46,802 nucleotides of DNA from Prolixibacteraceae bacterium (GTDB lineage: Bacteria; Bacteroidota; Bacteroidia; Bacteroidales; Prolixibacteraceae). A program made the translations under genes and the position numbers. The notes below the pieces were generated by a model. That model ran no database searches, was not told the origin of the DNA, and saw only the letters and a program-made list of their open reading frames with translations. The first letter of the stretch is position 1; each line of letters begins with the position of its first letter. The stretch spans positions 1 through 46,802 of the forward strand of contig JAUWAB010000029.1 in assembly GCA_030602265.1 (NCBI GenBank). Reading direction: 5' to 3'. Of the stretch, positions 1 through 8,676 are shown piece by piece.

Positions 1-177
1 AGATAATGTTTAGTCAGATTTCTTCTATGTTCCCAAAACGCATTCATGCTGTGACATCTAATGGATTTATCCTTAAACTGGTTCTGTTTATTTTCGTATT
101 TACTCTGAATGAGAAATTTATTTAATAGCAACTTGAATTAAATAATAAATTATAAATAATAAATCGTAAACCCGTTC

Positions 178-879
178 TCAGCTCCCCAAAATAAAAATGA
201 CCGGCTTTTTTTCCAGGTCGGGTTTCTGTTTTTTCCAATCGGCAATGGTGCGGGTCCTGATCATCTGATTTTCACTGGTAATATCGGCGGCAATACACAG
301 GGATGTTCCGGGCTGGCAGGTGGCTAACAGGTCGTTTAACAGATGGTTGTTCCGGTAGGGGGTTTCCATGAATATCTGGGATTGTTTCTGCTGAACCGCC
401 TGCCGTTCGAGTTGTTGAATCCGTTTCAGCCGGTCGGGCTTCTTGACGGGCAGATAACCGGTAAAGGCAAAGCTCTGGCCGTTCATCCCCGAGGCCATCA
501 GGGCCAGCAAAATTGACGACGGGCCGACAAGCGGTACCACCGTCATCCCTCTTCGATAGGCAATTTTGACCATCTCGGCCCCCGGGTCTGCTACACCCGG
601 ACAACCGGCTTCCGATATGATCCCAACGTCAAAGCCCTGCTGAATATAGTCCAGGTACCCGTTTTTCTGCATTTCCGGGGTATGCTTGTTCAGCTCCATG
701 AAGGTCAGACTGTCGATGTCGGTTTCACGGTTTACCTTTTTCAGAAAACGCCGGGCGTTACGGATGTCTTCCACGATGAAATGGCGGATCTGATTGATTA
801 CCTCGGCATTATAGGAAGGAAGTACGTTCTGCCAGGGTGATTCGCTCAGCAGGTTCGGAAGAAGATATAATTTTGCCAT
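178..879 (-). CDS. Short RsmI-like SAM-dependent methyltransferase (tetrapyrrole methylase fold)
   Basis: A 233-residue protein of the tetrapyrrole (corrin/porphyrin) methylase superfamily, closest by motif to RsmI, which 2'-O-methylates C1402 of 16S rRNA. Visible motifs are SEAGCPGVADPG (residues 89-100, the RsmI 'DAG.P..SDPG' SAM-binding loop), PLVGPSSI (116-123), GYLPVKKPDR (141-150) and ETPYR (172-176, matching the RsmI E.P.R motif). It is about 40-50 residues shorter than typical RsmI and lacks the usual N-terminal 'TPIGNL' loop, having KLYLLPNLL instead. It may therefore be the shorter paralogue often found in Bacteroidota, and its RNA target is not certain. The ATG at 877-879 is the natural start, with the divergent MBL-fold gene beginning 67 bp away. 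Family assignment is firm; the substrate is inferred. Confidence 0.85.
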   Translation of the reverse strand: MAKLYLLPNLLSESPWQNVLPSYNAEVINQIRHFIVEDIRNARRFLKKVNRETDIDSLTFMELNKHTPEMQKNGYLDYIQQGFDVGIISEAGCPGVADPGAEMVKIAYRRGMTVVPLVGPSSILLALMASGMNGQSFAFTGYLPVKKPDRLKRIQQLERQAVQQKQSQIFMETPYRNNHLLNDLLATCQPGTSLCIAADITSENQMIRTRTIADWKKQKPDLEKKPVIFILGS

Positions 880-946
880 AACCGGAATTTTGTGTAAAAC
901 TAAAAATTTAGATTGATTTTGTAATTTTACCGGCCTATTTCATTGT

Positions 947-1726
947 ATGAGCCAGCAGTTGAAAATTAAGGTTACCCTTACCGGCACCGGGACTTCGCAG
1001 GGAGTGCCCCTGATCGGTTGCCATTGTGACGTATGCAGTTCAGTTGATCCCCGCGATAAGCGCTTACGGTCTTCGGCCCTGCTTCAGATCGACGGCAGGA
1101 ATTTCGTAATTGATGCAGGTCCTGATTTCAGACAGCAGATGCTGGCCCACCGGGTCGACAGCCTGCGGGCCATTTTGCTGACCCATGAGCATGTAGACCA
1201 TATCTTCGGTCTCGATGATATCCGCTCGTACAACTGGATTCAGCGGCGGCCAACCGACATATATGCCGAACCGAGGGTGCAGGAGGCCATCCGCAGAATC
1301 TTTCATTACGTTTTTGCCCGCGATAAATACCCCGGAATTCCTCAGATGCAATTACATGAGATCACAGAGAATACTTTTACCATCGACGGCATAGAATTTT
1401 TGCCGGTCAGGGTGTACCACCATAAGTTGCCGGTCCTGGGTTACCGGGTTGGCGATTTCACCTATATCACGGATGCCAACTCCATTCCTGAGCAAGAGAT
1501 TGAGAAGCTTTGGGGCACCCGCGTGCTGGTCATCAATGCCCTGCGGATGGAGAAGCACCTGTCGCATTTCAATCTGGAAGAGGCTATGGAACTGGCCTCA
1601 CGGATCGGTCCGGAGAAGACCTGGATAACGCATGTCAGTCACAGTATGGGGACTTACAGCGAGGTGGAGAAAATTCTTCCTGAAAATGTTCATCTGGCCT
1701 GGGACGGGCTGAGTTTTGAGGTGTGA
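947..1726 (+). CDS. PhnP-like MBL-fold metallo-hydrolase
   Basis: A 259-residue cytoplasmic metallo-beta-lactamase-fold hydrolase. The di-metal site motif H80-E-H82-V-D84-H85 follows the strand 'AILLT', and a later histidine is supplied by the THVSHSMG segment near residue 228. The N-terminus carries GTGTSQGVPLIGC and a Cys cluster C25-x-C27-x2-C30, which in PhnP (cyclic ribose-phosphate phosphodiesterase) and relatives binds a structural zinc; IDAGPDFR at 55-62 is also typical. There are no phn genes nearby, so a C-P lyase role is unlikely. A general phosphodiesterase role is the best inference. It is divergent from the methyltransferase gene (67 bp apart) and convergent with the MFS gene. 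The 178 bp downstream hold no clear gene or terminator. Confidence 0.85.
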   Translation: MSQQLKIKVTLTGTGTSQGVPLIGCHCDVCSSVDPRDKRLRSSALLQIDGRNFVIDAGPDFRQQMLAHRVDSLRAILLTHEHVDHIFGLDDIRSYNWIQRRPTDIYAEPRVQEAIRRIFHYVFARDKYPGIPQMQLHEITENTFTIDGIEFLPVRVYHHKLPVLGYRVGDFTYITDANSIPEQEIEKLWGTRVLVINALRMEKHLSHFNLEEAMELASRIGPEKTWITHVSHSMGTYSEVEKILPENVHLAWDGLSFEV

Positions 1727-1904
1727 GGGCAGGCGTCTTATGAATCCGTCATATCATCCGTCTGGGATTACGTTTACCCTGGCGGGCGTGGGCAGGGTTT
1801 GCCGGCTTCCGGGGTACTGGCCGCAGGTTTATCCATCAGGTATAATGAATCGGGTAGACATATTCCCCGGACGATTGCTTTCAGTACTATTATTTCTTTT
1901 GCTG

Positions 1905-3107
1905 TTATTTTGTTCTTAACCAAGGTATTACGGAAATCAAAGCCAGTAGCAGATAAAGTGCGCCAGCTGTAAACAACGCCCAGCTGAGGCTGATTTTGTC
2001 GGTAATCCAGCCCAGAAAAGGACCTGTAACCGCAAAATTGATCCGGATCAGGAAATTTCTGACGGATAGGAGGGTAGCCCGTACTTCCGAATCGGTAAAT
2101 TCATTGACATAATTCTTCAGGATGATGGTGGCCATGCCCCGGGCGAGATAGAAGAAGAACAGGAACGCGATTCCCCATGGGGCGATGAACCACCCGGAAA
2201 GCCAGAACCCGGCGGTCAGTGCAATGAGGATCAGCAGGGTCCCGGATTTTCTGGTCACCAGGTTTTCCATTTTATAGGCCAATACGGAGGAAACCGCTAC
2301 GGAGATGTTGAGCAAGGCCCACATTACCCCGAACCATTCCACCGGCAGGTTGATTTCCAGAAGCCAGGGCTGCACGAACCAGGCGAAGGTAAGGGTTGCA
2401 GTTCCGGTAACCGACGAAAAGAGGATGGCGGTCAGCAGGTTGCGGTTGCCGGTCAGGTTTTTCCGGGCAGCCTTCAGGAATTCCAGTGGTTTCAGGATGA
2501 CATGTTTTCTGTGCAGTTTCGGTTCAATGAGCTGCAGGGAGGCAGGAATGGCCATTGCGGCCACCAATATCTGGAAGTAGAAGGGTGTGCGGATGGTGAT
2601 GGCCGCGAGTAATCCGCCCACAATTCCGGCAATTGCTTCGGCAAAATTTCCTGCAGAGGTGATCCTGCCTTCCTGTTTTACATATTGTTTTTCACGGTCG
2701 TTCTCCTTCAGGGTGTCGTAAAGGATGGCTGAATCGGCTCCGGATACAAAACTGTAGCCGACGCCCAGGATGACCTCGGCCAGTACAAACCACATGAAGG
2801 AGTGGGTCACCGAGTAGACCACAAACCCGATGGTGCCCAGAATACTGCCTAAAATCAATGTTTTTCTGCGGCCCCAGACATCGGCCATCCAGCCCGACGG
2901 AATTTCCATGGCCACAATGCCGATAGAATAGATCGATTTCAGGATGAAGATTTCCTGCATGTTCATGCCGGTGTCGGTGTAAAAGAGTACCACGATGGGC
3001 ATCACCAGGTTGAACCATTTGGCAATCCTGATGATGTAGAGCAGTGGAATATTTCTCATCGACGGGTACATGGCCTGAATTCGCTTTCCGCAGATGGTCA
3101 TCGCCAT
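1905..3107 (-). CDS. MFS transporter
   Basis: A 400-residue, multi-spanning inner-membrane protein of the major facilitator superfamily. The loop 2-3 signature (motif A) is GWMADVWGRRKTL at residues 72-84, and GADSAILYDTL (123-133) lies in the fourth-to-fifth helix region. A central cytoplasmic loop near 200-215 (KLHRKHVILKPLEFLKAARK) divides two six-helix halves. Substrate cannot be read from the sequence; motif-similar proteins are usually annotated as drug or macrolide efflux permeases. Alternative in-frame starts exist at Met3, Met13 and Met17, and the last (MRNIPLLY, just before the first helix) is plausible. The annotated 5' end is therefore uncertain by up to 16 codons. Neighbours give no functional clue. 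Confidence 0.8.
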   Translation of the reverse strand: MAMTICGKRIQAMYPSMRNIPLLYIIRIAKWFNLVMPIVVLFYTDTGMNMQEIFILKSIYSIGIVAMEIPSGWMADVWGRRKTLILGSILGTIGFVVYSVTHSFMWFVLAEVILGVGYSFVSGADSAILYDTLKENDREKQYVKQEGRITSAGNFAEAIAGIVGGLLAAITIRTPFYFQILVAAMAIPASLQLIEPKLHRKHVILKPLEFLKAARKNLTGNRNLLTAILFSSVTGTATLTFAWFVQPWLLEINLPVEWFGVMWALLNISVAVSSVLAYKMENLVTRKSGTLLILIALTAGFWLSGWFIAPWGIAFLFFFYLARGMATIILKNYVNEFTDSEVRATLLSVRNFLIRINFAVTGPFLGWITDKISLSWALFTAGALYLLLALISVIPWLRTK

Positions 3108-3187
3108 CAGGCGGATTTTTCAGGGGCAAAAATAGTAATATTGGCGAATCCACTAATCAGCGTACAAGGTTGGTGGTGATTGCTCGC

Positions 3188-3218
3188 TTTGCTACCCATA
3201 TGCCGCTCCTGACGGAGC
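3188..3218 (+). repeat. REP-like palindromic element (single copy)
   Basis: A 15-base core, TTTGCTACCCATATG (3188-3202), is followed by a short hairpin, GCTCC-TGAC-GGAGC (3205-3218). The core matches with one or two changes the two cores in the intergenic region at 43.9-44.0 kb. The element lies in the 172 bp between the MFS gene and cydB. No gene is seen in that gap; the small plus-strand ORF crossing it is not credible. Confidence 0.55.
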
Positions 3219-3279
3219 TTAACAATGCTCAGCACCGGTCACCGGTTACTGATTACCGATTACCTTTTGATAATCACCG

Positions 3280-4317
3280 TTAATAGCTGGTGTCATCCAG
3301 TTTTACCTTCCCCTTGAACGTTCTGTATACAAAGAACATATACACCAGGATCATCGGGCCGCCGATGGCGGTGATGGTGAGCATGATGCCCAGCGATTTC
3401 TCGGAGGATGCTGCGTTGTAGATGGTTATCGTGTTCTGCGGATCGAGAGTTGACAGCAGCAGGTTGGGATACAGCTCAATCGCCACCAGGATCAGCAGAA
3501 GGCTGATGGTAATGGACGAAAACAGGAAAGCCTGACTATATTTCCGTTTATGGGCAAGCCTGGGAATATTGGCGATGCTGAGAAACACCAGTACCGGAAC
3601 GATGAAAAGGGCAGGGTCTTCCTGGAAATTGTCGGAGAGATGGGGTATATAAATCAGGGTGTAGAGGGTGGTAATGGAGAAACTTACCACGAAGAAAATT
3701 ATGCCGCTTCTTAACAGCAGGGTGAGTTTCGTATAGAGTCTTCCCTCGGTTTTCAGCAGGAGATAGATCGCTCCGTGGGTCATCATCAGGGCTAAGGTGG
3801 TCACCCCTACCATCAGGGCGTAAGGATTCAGGAATTCGAAGAATGGGCCTCCGGCATATTCATACTCATGGTCGATGGGCATTCCCTGCAAAACGTTGCC
3901 CAGGACCACCCCTAACAGAAAAGCCAGCATGATGCTGGAAATGCTGTAGGCTACATCCCAGGTGGCGCGCCACCACTTCATCGGTTCCTTGCTCCGGAAT
4001 TCAATGGATACCGCACGGAAGATGATGAACACCAGGAACAGCATGAAAGGTACGTACATGGCCGAGAAGAGCGTTGCATACATCACCGGGAAGCCGGCGA
4101 AAAGGGCACCTCCGCCAATGACCAGCCAGACTTCATTGCCGTCCCAGACCGGCCCGACTGCATTCAGGGCGATCCTTCGGCTTTCCTCCTTCCTGAAGAA
4201 AAGGTGCCATGCGCCTGCACCGAAATCAAATCCGTCTAAAATGGCATAACCTGAAAAGAGTCCGCCAACCACCAAAAACCACAAAGTGGGATAATCCAAT
4301 CCAAATATTGTTGCCAT
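3280..4317 (-). CDS. cydB: Cytochrome bd ubiquinol oxidase subunit II
   Basis: A 345-residue integral membrane protein, subunit II of the cytochrome bd quinol:O2 oxidoreductase, which gives high-affinity terminal respiration. Conserved CydB motifs are present near the N-terminus: DGFDFGAG (28-35) and GPVWDGNEVWL (55-65), the latter containing the invariant W-D-G-N-E of the subunit interface and proton path. Several hydrophobic helices follow, and the C-terminus is charged. The length is slightly below the E. coli protein (379) but usual for the phylum. It starts 4 bp after the cydA stop codon, so the two are co-translated from the promoter upstream of cydA. No cydX-like small ORF was recognised downstream. 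Confidence 0.95.
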   Translation of the reverse strand: MATIFGLDYPTLWFLVVGGLFSGYAILDGFDFGAGAWHLFFRKEESRRIALNAVGPVWDGNEVWLVIGGGALFAGFPVMYATLFSAMYVPFMLFLVFIIFRAVSIEFRSKEPMKWWRATWDVAYSISSIMLAFLLGVVLGNVLQGMPIDHEYEYAGGPFFEFLNPYALMVGVTTLALMMTHGAIYLLLKTEGRLYTKLTLLLRSGIIFFVVSFSITTLYTLIYIPHLSDNFQEDPALFIVPVLVFLSIANIPRLAHKRKYSQAFLFSSITISLLLILVAIELYPNLLLSTLDPQNTITIYNAASSEKSLGIMLTITAIGGPMILVYMFFVYRTFKGKVKLDDTSY

Positions 4318-4321
4318 AATG

Positions 4322-5704
4322 TTATGATTTACCGATTACTGCGTCTGCGATCTCTTCCTGCAGGGGCCGACCGTCTTCTTTTGCTTCATCATAAGGCCCG
4401 TGCTTGATCTTTTTGTTCAGCAGGTAGAGGAACAGTGCAAGAAGCAGCGTATATATCAGGGTGAATAAAATCAGGGAAAAGAGCACCTGGTTAGCGGTAA
4501 CGCTTTTCGAAAGCGCGTCGCTGGTGCGGAGCAGTCCGTAGACCACCCAGGGCTGACGGCCCATTTCGGCGGCAAACCAGCCGGCCTGGTTGGCAATCTG
4601 CGGGAGCAGTACGGAGAAAACAAAGATCCACAGCAGCCACCGGTAGGTGAACAGCCTGCCGCGCCACCACTGAAAACTGGCGAACAATGTCAGGGCTATA
4701 AGGAACATCCCGATAGCGACCATGATATGGTAGAACTGAAAGACAGCGTTGACCTGTCCGGGCCGGTCCTCCAACGGAAAAGCATTCAGTCCGGTCACCG
4801 GTGCCTCAAAATCATAATGAAGCAGGAACGAAAGCCCACGCGGGATTCTCAGTCCGATTACCTTTTGCTTTTCCTTGTCGACCCATCCGAAGACATACAT
4901 GTCGGCCGGCGCGGAGGCATCGAAGTGACCTTCCATGGCGGCCAGTTTTGCCGGCTGGTGCTCAGCCACCACGACGGCCGAACGGTGCCCGGATACCAGT
5001 TGTGTAAGCGAAAACACCGTGGCGACACCAAGGGCAATTTTGAAAGCTTTCGTGGAGATTTCCACATATCGTCCGCGGATCAGATAGTAGGCATGCACGC
5101 TCAGCACCAGAAATGCACCGGCCAGGAAAGCTCCCTGCCAGACATGGATGATCCGGTCGACGCTCGAGGGATTGAACACCATCTCCCAGAAATCGGTAAT
5201 TTCGGCACGGGCATTAAGTCCTTCTCCTACAATATGATAACCGGTAGGGGTCTGTTGCCAGCTGTTGGCCACTACAATCCAGACGGCCGAAAACATGGAG
5301 CCAAGGAATACACCGACCGTTGACACCATATGAACCCAGGGTTTCACCCGGTTCCAACCGAAAATGAGCACCCCTAAAAACCCGCTTTCCAGGGCAAAGG
5401 CAAAGATCCCTTCAGCAGCCAGTGCGCTGCCGAAAACATCCCCGACAAACCGGGAATAGGTTGCCCAGTTGGTGCCAAACTCAAATTCCATCACTATGCC
5501 CGTAGCTACACCCAGTCCGAATGTCAGGGCAAATATTTTGGTCCAGAACCGGGCAAGGGTCTCATACTCCTTGTTCCGGGTACGGATATACATACCTTCC
5601 ATGATTACCATAATCAGGCCAAGTCCGATACTCAGAGGAGGGTAGATGTAATGGAATGCGATGGTAAAGGCAAACTGGATCCGTGCTAATATTTCTACTT
5701 CCAT
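4322..5704 (-). CDS. cydA: Cytochrome bd ubiquinol oxidase subunit I
   Basis: A 460-residue membrane subunit carrying the haems of cytochrome bd oxidase. Expected ligands and quinol-site residues are present: H18 (b595 ligand), H187 and M328 (b558 ligands), E98 and E106 in the [11 protein letters not shown] helix, and K253 with E258 in [11 protein letters not shown] (quinol oxidation site). GRQPW (382-386) is the family signature. The Q-loop between about 240 and 318 is of the short type, unlike the long E. coli L-subfamily loop. It forms an operon with cydB. A Bacteroidota-type promoter is visible at 5729-5760 and a terminator isolates the unit from the TCA operon upstream, so expression is independent of gltA. 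Confidence 0.96.
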   Translation of the reverse strand: MEVEILARIQFAFTIAFHYIYPPLSIGLGLIMVIMEGMYIRTRNKEYETLARFWTKIFALTFGLGVATGIVMEFEFGTNWATYSRFVGDVFGSALAAEGIFAFALESGFLGVLIFGWNRVKPWVHMVSTVGVFLGSMFSAVWIVVANSWQQTPTGYHIVGEGLNARAEITDFWEMVFNPSSVDRIIHVWQGAFLAGAFLVLSVHAYYLIRGRYVEISTKAFKIALGVATVFSLTQLVSGHRSAVVVAEHQPAKLAAMEGHFDASAPADMYVFGWVDKEKQKVIGLRIPRGLSFLLHYDFEAPVTGLNAFPLEDRPGQVNAVFQFYHIMVAIGMFLIALTLFASFQWWRGRLFTYRWLLWIFVFSVLLPQIANQAGWFAAEMGRQPWVVYGLLRTSDALSKSVTANQVLFSLILFTLIYTLLLALFLYLLNKKIKHGPYDEAKEDGRPLQEEIADAVIGKS

Positions 5705-5728
5705 AATGTCTGATTATTTAAAATCATT

Positions 5729-5760
5729 CAAAATTATGGAAATTTAATGGTCATCACAAA
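5729..5760 (-). promoter_or_regulatory. Bacteroidota-type promoter of cydAB
   Basis: Read on the minus strand, TTTG (5757-5760) is followed after 20 bases by TAATTTTG (5729-5736). This matches the Bacteroides housekeeping sigma consensus TTTG / TAnnTTTG with suitable spacing. It ends about 24 bp before the cydA ATG. The match is read directly; promoter activity is inferred. Confidence 0.65.
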
Positions 5761-5877
5761 GTTTTATATTGTCTTTTTGCAGGAAATAAGGGTGTTTATG
5801 TCCTTATATTTTGACTGTCTGTTGTTTATCCGTATTAAGTAAATCTTATCAGATTGAAGCGCTGAGATAAGGAAGAT

Positions 5878-5895
5878 TGTCAGTTAAGACTGACA
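5878..5895. promoter_or_regulatory. Perfect inverted repeat upstream of the cydAB promoter
   Basis: TGTCAGT-TAAG-ACTGACA is a 7-bp perfect inverted repeat with a 4-base spacer. It lies between the gltA terminator and the cydAB promoter, about 120 bp upstream of the promoter. It could be an operator for a dimeric regulator or simply part of the 3' end of the gltA transcript. No T-run follows on either strand, so it is not a classical terminator. Confidence 0.35.
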
Positions 5896-5913
5896 GAAAA
5901 TCGAATTAGTCAT

Positions 5914-5947
5914 AAAAAAAGCAGTCCTGAAAACAGAACTGCTTTTT
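5914..5947 (-). terminator. Rho-independent terminator after gltA
   Basis: Arms AAAAGCAGT and ACTGCTTTT pair around a short CCTG/CAG inner stem, and on the minus strand a run of seven T follows. It starts 20 bp after the citrate synthase stop codon and closes the TCA operon. Confidence 0.85.
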
Positions 5948-5966
5948 GATATCTTTTCCAACCGGA

Positions 5967-7286
5967 TCAGCATCCGTCGGTATTTCCTTCAGCCTGAAGT
6001 TTATACCAGGAAAGCGGATGGGAGCTGGGCCTTTCGATCGGCATACCGTAAAGACGGTCGAGGACCAGCTGGGCCAATACACCGAGTGAACGGGACACCC
6101 CGAACAGCACTGTATAGAAATTGTGCTCGGTAATTCCGTAGTGGTGGAGCAGTGCCCCGCTGTAGGCATCCACATTCGGCCATGGGTTCTTGATCTTGCC
6201 GGTGGCTTCCAGAATCGGAGGAGCCACCCGGTACATGGCGTTGGCCAGGTTGATCAGTTTATCGCTCTTGACATATTTGTCGGCAAATTCCTGCTGAACG
6301 GTAAACCTTGGGTCAGTAATCCGGAGCACGGCATGACCGTATCCGGGAACCACACGGCCTTCCTGCAGGGTTTTTTCCACATAGGCAGCGATCTGTTCAT
6401 CGGAAGGTTCATCAGTCCCAAGTGTTTCGATCATTTCAAGCATCCAGTTGATCACCTCCTGATTGGCAAAGCCGTGAAGGGGGCCTGCCAGTCCGTTCAT
6501 CCCGGCAGAAAATGAATAATAGGCATTACTAAGTGCTGAGCCGACCAGGTGTACGGTATGGGCTGAAACATTGCCGCCTTCATGGTCGGCATGGATTACC
6601 ATGTACAGTCTGAGCAGGCGCTTGACCTCCAGGGAATCAAATCCCATCATATAGGCCAGGTTACCGGCCCAGTCGAGGTTCGGATTGGGTTCGATATGAT
6701 TTCCGTTGTGGTATAGACGGCGATAAATGTATGCAGCAATTCTGGGCAGACGGGCGATGAGGTTCATGACATCCTCGTACATGAAATCCCAGTAGAATTT
6801 TTTGTGTACACCGGCGCGGTATGCTTTCTGGAATACCGATTCGGTGGCCATGGAAAGGATGGCGGCGCTGAACATGGTCATCGGGCGGGCGGTTTTCGGG
6901 ATGGCGTCGATCACGTCGAATACGTGCTGTGGCACATGCGCGCGGGTGGCCCAGTCGCGGGAGATGTTCATCACATCATCCTTCTCCGGCACTTCACCGA
7001 TCAGCATCAGGTAAAACAATCCTTCGGGAAGCGGTTCGCCTTCCGGGGTAAGCTTGGGAAGCTTCTGGCGCAGCTCCGGCAGGGAGTATCCCCTGAAACG
7101 GATCCCCTCGTTGGCATCCAGGTTGGAGGTATCGCATACCAGTGCCGGAATTCCCTTTTGTCCGGAAAGTACCTGGTCGATCGTCACCTGGGCAATCACC
7201 TTGTCCCCATGTTCCTTTCTGATTCTCTGGTACTCACTGACACATTTGCTGGCTCGTTGAAAAAAGCGGTTTTTAATGTATTCCAT
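5967..7286 (-). CDS. gltA: Citrate synthase, mitochondrial-type
   Basis: A 439-residue citrate synthase condensing oxaloacetate and acetyl-CoA. Catalytic residues are H271 (in GPLHGFANQEV), H318 (in VPGYGHAVLR) and D373 (in PNVDAYSG). Further family blocks are HADHEGGNVSAH (232-243) and LFGVSRSLGVLAQLV (394-408), the latter continuing into IERPSS (417-422). These blocks resemble mitochondrial citrate synthases much more than the NADH-inhibited hexameric E. coli GltA, and length is also mitochondrial-like (about 437 without transit peptide). It is the last gene of the acn-icd-icd-gltA operon (37 bp after the preceding gene) and is followed by a strong terminator. It acts in the cytoplasm at the entry to the TCA cycle. 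Confidence 0.96.
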   Translation of the reverse strand: MEYIKNRFFQRASKCVSEYQRIRKEHGDKVIAQVTIDQVLSGQKGIPALVCDTSNLDANEGIRFRGYSLPELRQKLPKLTPEGEPLPEGLFYLMLIGEVPEKDDVMNISRDWATRAHVPQHVFDVIDAIPKTARPMTMFSAAILSMATESVFQKAYRAGVHKKFYWDFMYEDVMNLIARLPRIAAYIYRRLYHNGNHIEPNPNLDWAGNLAYMMGFDSLEVKRLLRLYMVIHADHEGGNVSAHTVHLVGSALSNAYYSFSAGMNGLAGPLHGFANQEVINWMLEMIETLGTDEPSDEQIAAYVEKTLQEGRVVPGYGHAVLRITDPRFTVQQEFADKYVKSDKLINLANAMYRVAPPILEATGKIKNPWPNVDAYSGALLHHYGITEHNFYTVLFGVSRSLGVLAQLVLDRLYGMPIERPSSHPLSWYKLQAEGNTDGC

Positions 7287-7323
7287 AGTAATTCAATTTA
7301 TTAAGATTCTGATTTTGTTCCTG

Positions 7324-8592
7324 TTAATGCATATTCCTGATCACCTCATCGGCAAATTCACTGGTCGACAGCAGGGTGGCCCCTTCCATCTGTGCGTGCA
7401 GGTCGGAGGTGACCCTTCTTTTGGCAAAGGTATGGTCCATGGCATCGTACACATGCTCGGCGGCTTTGGTCCATCCCAGGTATTCGAGCATCATGACCCC
7501 GGACAGGATCAGTGACCCCGGATTGGCCTTTCCGGTGCCGGCGATGGCCGGTGCGGTTCCGTGGGTAGCCTCGAAGATGGCATAACCGGTGTGGTAATTG
7601 ATGTTGGCGCCCGGGGAGATCCCGATCCCGCCGACCATGGCTGCAAGCTGGTCGGAGATATAGTCCCCGTTCAGGTTCATGGTGGCAATCACCGAATAAT
7701 CGAACGGCCTCAGCAGGGATTCCTGAAGGAAGGCGTCTGTAATGACATCCTTGACAATGACCTTGCCTGATTTTTTCGCCTCTTCAAGGGCCTTGTCCGC
7801 GTCAATTTTTCCTCTTTCCGATTTCAGTTTCTCATATATTCTCCAGGTGAAAACCTGGTCGCCAAATTCAGATTCTGCCAGATCATAGCCAAAATTTTTA
7901 AAAGCCCCTTCGGTAAATTTCATGATGTTCCCCTTATGGACCAGGGTAACTGAAGGTAATTCGCGCTCGATAGCATATTCTAAAGCCGCCCGGATCAACC
8001 TTTCCGAACCATCCTTCGAAATGGGTTTTACCCCGAAGGATGAATTTTCCGGAAACCTGACCTGATCGGTGACGCCCATCTCTTCAGTAAGAAACCGCAT
8101 CAGTTTGCCAGCTTCTGCGGTACCTGCCATAAATTCGATCCCGGCATAGATATCTTCGGTATTTTCCCTGAAAATGTGCATATCGACCAGGTGCGGGTAG
8201 CGTACCGGAGAGGGGACCCCCTTGAACCATCTGACCGGGCGTAGGCAGACAAAGAGGTCAAGCGTCTGTCTTAGTGCAACATTCAATGACCTGATCCCAC
8301 CGCCAACCGGTGTGGTAAGCGGGCCTTTGATCCCGACCAGGTATTCGCGGAAGGCGTTGAGGGTTGCCTCTGGCAGCCATTCTCCGGTTTGCAGGTAGGC
8401 CTTTTCCCCGGCCAACACCTCCAGCCAGCTGATTTTTCTGGAGTCGCCGTAGGATTTGGCCACGGCAGCATCGATGACACGCTGCGACGGCCCCATGATG
8501 TCCTTCCCGATCCCGTCGCCCTCAATAAAAGGAATAACCGGAAAATCAGGGACTTCCAGCTGATGACCGGTCTTCCGTACTTTTTCGTTCAT
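7324..8592 (-). CDS. icd: Isocitrate dehydrogenase, prokaryotic type, probably NAD-dependent
   Basis: A 422-residue homologue of E. coli/Bacillus Icd. It has the [12 protein letters not shown] substrate loop (98-109; S102 equals the E. coli phospho-serine S113), LRPVR (117-121), [11 protein letters not shown] (141-151) and the K220 proton-relay lysine in LVHKGN. Every position that sets NADP specificity in E. coli is changed: K344 is A349, Y345 is I350, V351 is A356, Y391 is S396 and R395 is A400. The I and A at the second and third sites are the residues used to engineer NAD preference in the E. coli enzyme. NAD use is therefore predicted, but the A349 position lacks the Asp typical of many NAD enzymes. 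It sits between a second IDH gene (84-bp gap with a small hairpin) and gltA. Confidence 0.92.
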   Translation of the reverse strand: MNEKVRKTGHQLEVPDFPVIPFIEGDGIGKDIMGPSQRVIDAAVAKSYGDSRKISWLEVLAGEKAYLQTGEWLPEATLNAFREYLVGIKGPLTTPVGGGIRSLNVALRQTLDLFVCLRPVRWFKGVPSPVRYPHLVDMHIFRENTEDIYAGIEFMAGTAEAGKLMRFLTEEMGVTDQVRFPENSSFGVKPISKDGSERLIRAALEYAIERELPSVTLVHKGNIMKFTEGAFKNFGYDLAESEFGDQVFTWRIYEKLKSERGKIDADKALEEAKKSGKVIVKDVITDAFLQESLLRPFDYSVIATMNLNGDYISDQLAAMVGGIGISPGANINYHTGYAIFEATHGTAPAIAGTGKANPGSLILSGVMMLEYLGWTKAAEHVYDAMDHTFAKRRVTSDLHAQMEGATLLSTSEFADEVIRNMH

Positions 8593-8631
8593 TGATATCG
8601 TTTGTTACTTTGTTCAATATTACGGTATGCA

Positions 8632-8649
8632 GCCCCGCTTTACCGGGGC
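8632..8649. other. Intercistronic hairpin between the two IDH genes
   Basis: GCCCCG-CTTTAC-CGGGGC is a perfect 6-bp GC stem in the 84-bp gap between the two isocitrate dehydrogenase genes. No U-run follows on the minus strand. It is more likely an mRNA stabiliser or processing site, adjusting relative expression of the upstream and downstream IDH, than a terminator. Confidence 0.45.
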
Positions 8650-8676
8650 GTGCAGCGTTCATTGCCTTATTTAATC

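Noticed and set aside
3-125. Short open frame at the left edge (about 39 residues after an ATG)
   Set aside because: No recognisable protein, AT-rich composition, no start context. The 177-bp left edge otherwise shows nothing.
1716-1919. 67-residue plus-strand ORF with a leucine-rich end
   Set aside because: Overlaps the end of the MBL gene and the start of the MFS 3' end, with a random-looking composition. The hydrophobic tail comes from a T-rich stretch.
3044-3283. 79-residue ORF across the MFS-cydB gap
   Set aside because: Mostly antisense to the MFS gene and crossing a repeat element; no protein-like features.
4727-5323. 198-residue ORF antisense to cydA
   Set aside because: Lies wholly inside a well-conserved gene on the other strand; its residues are the mirror of conserved codons.
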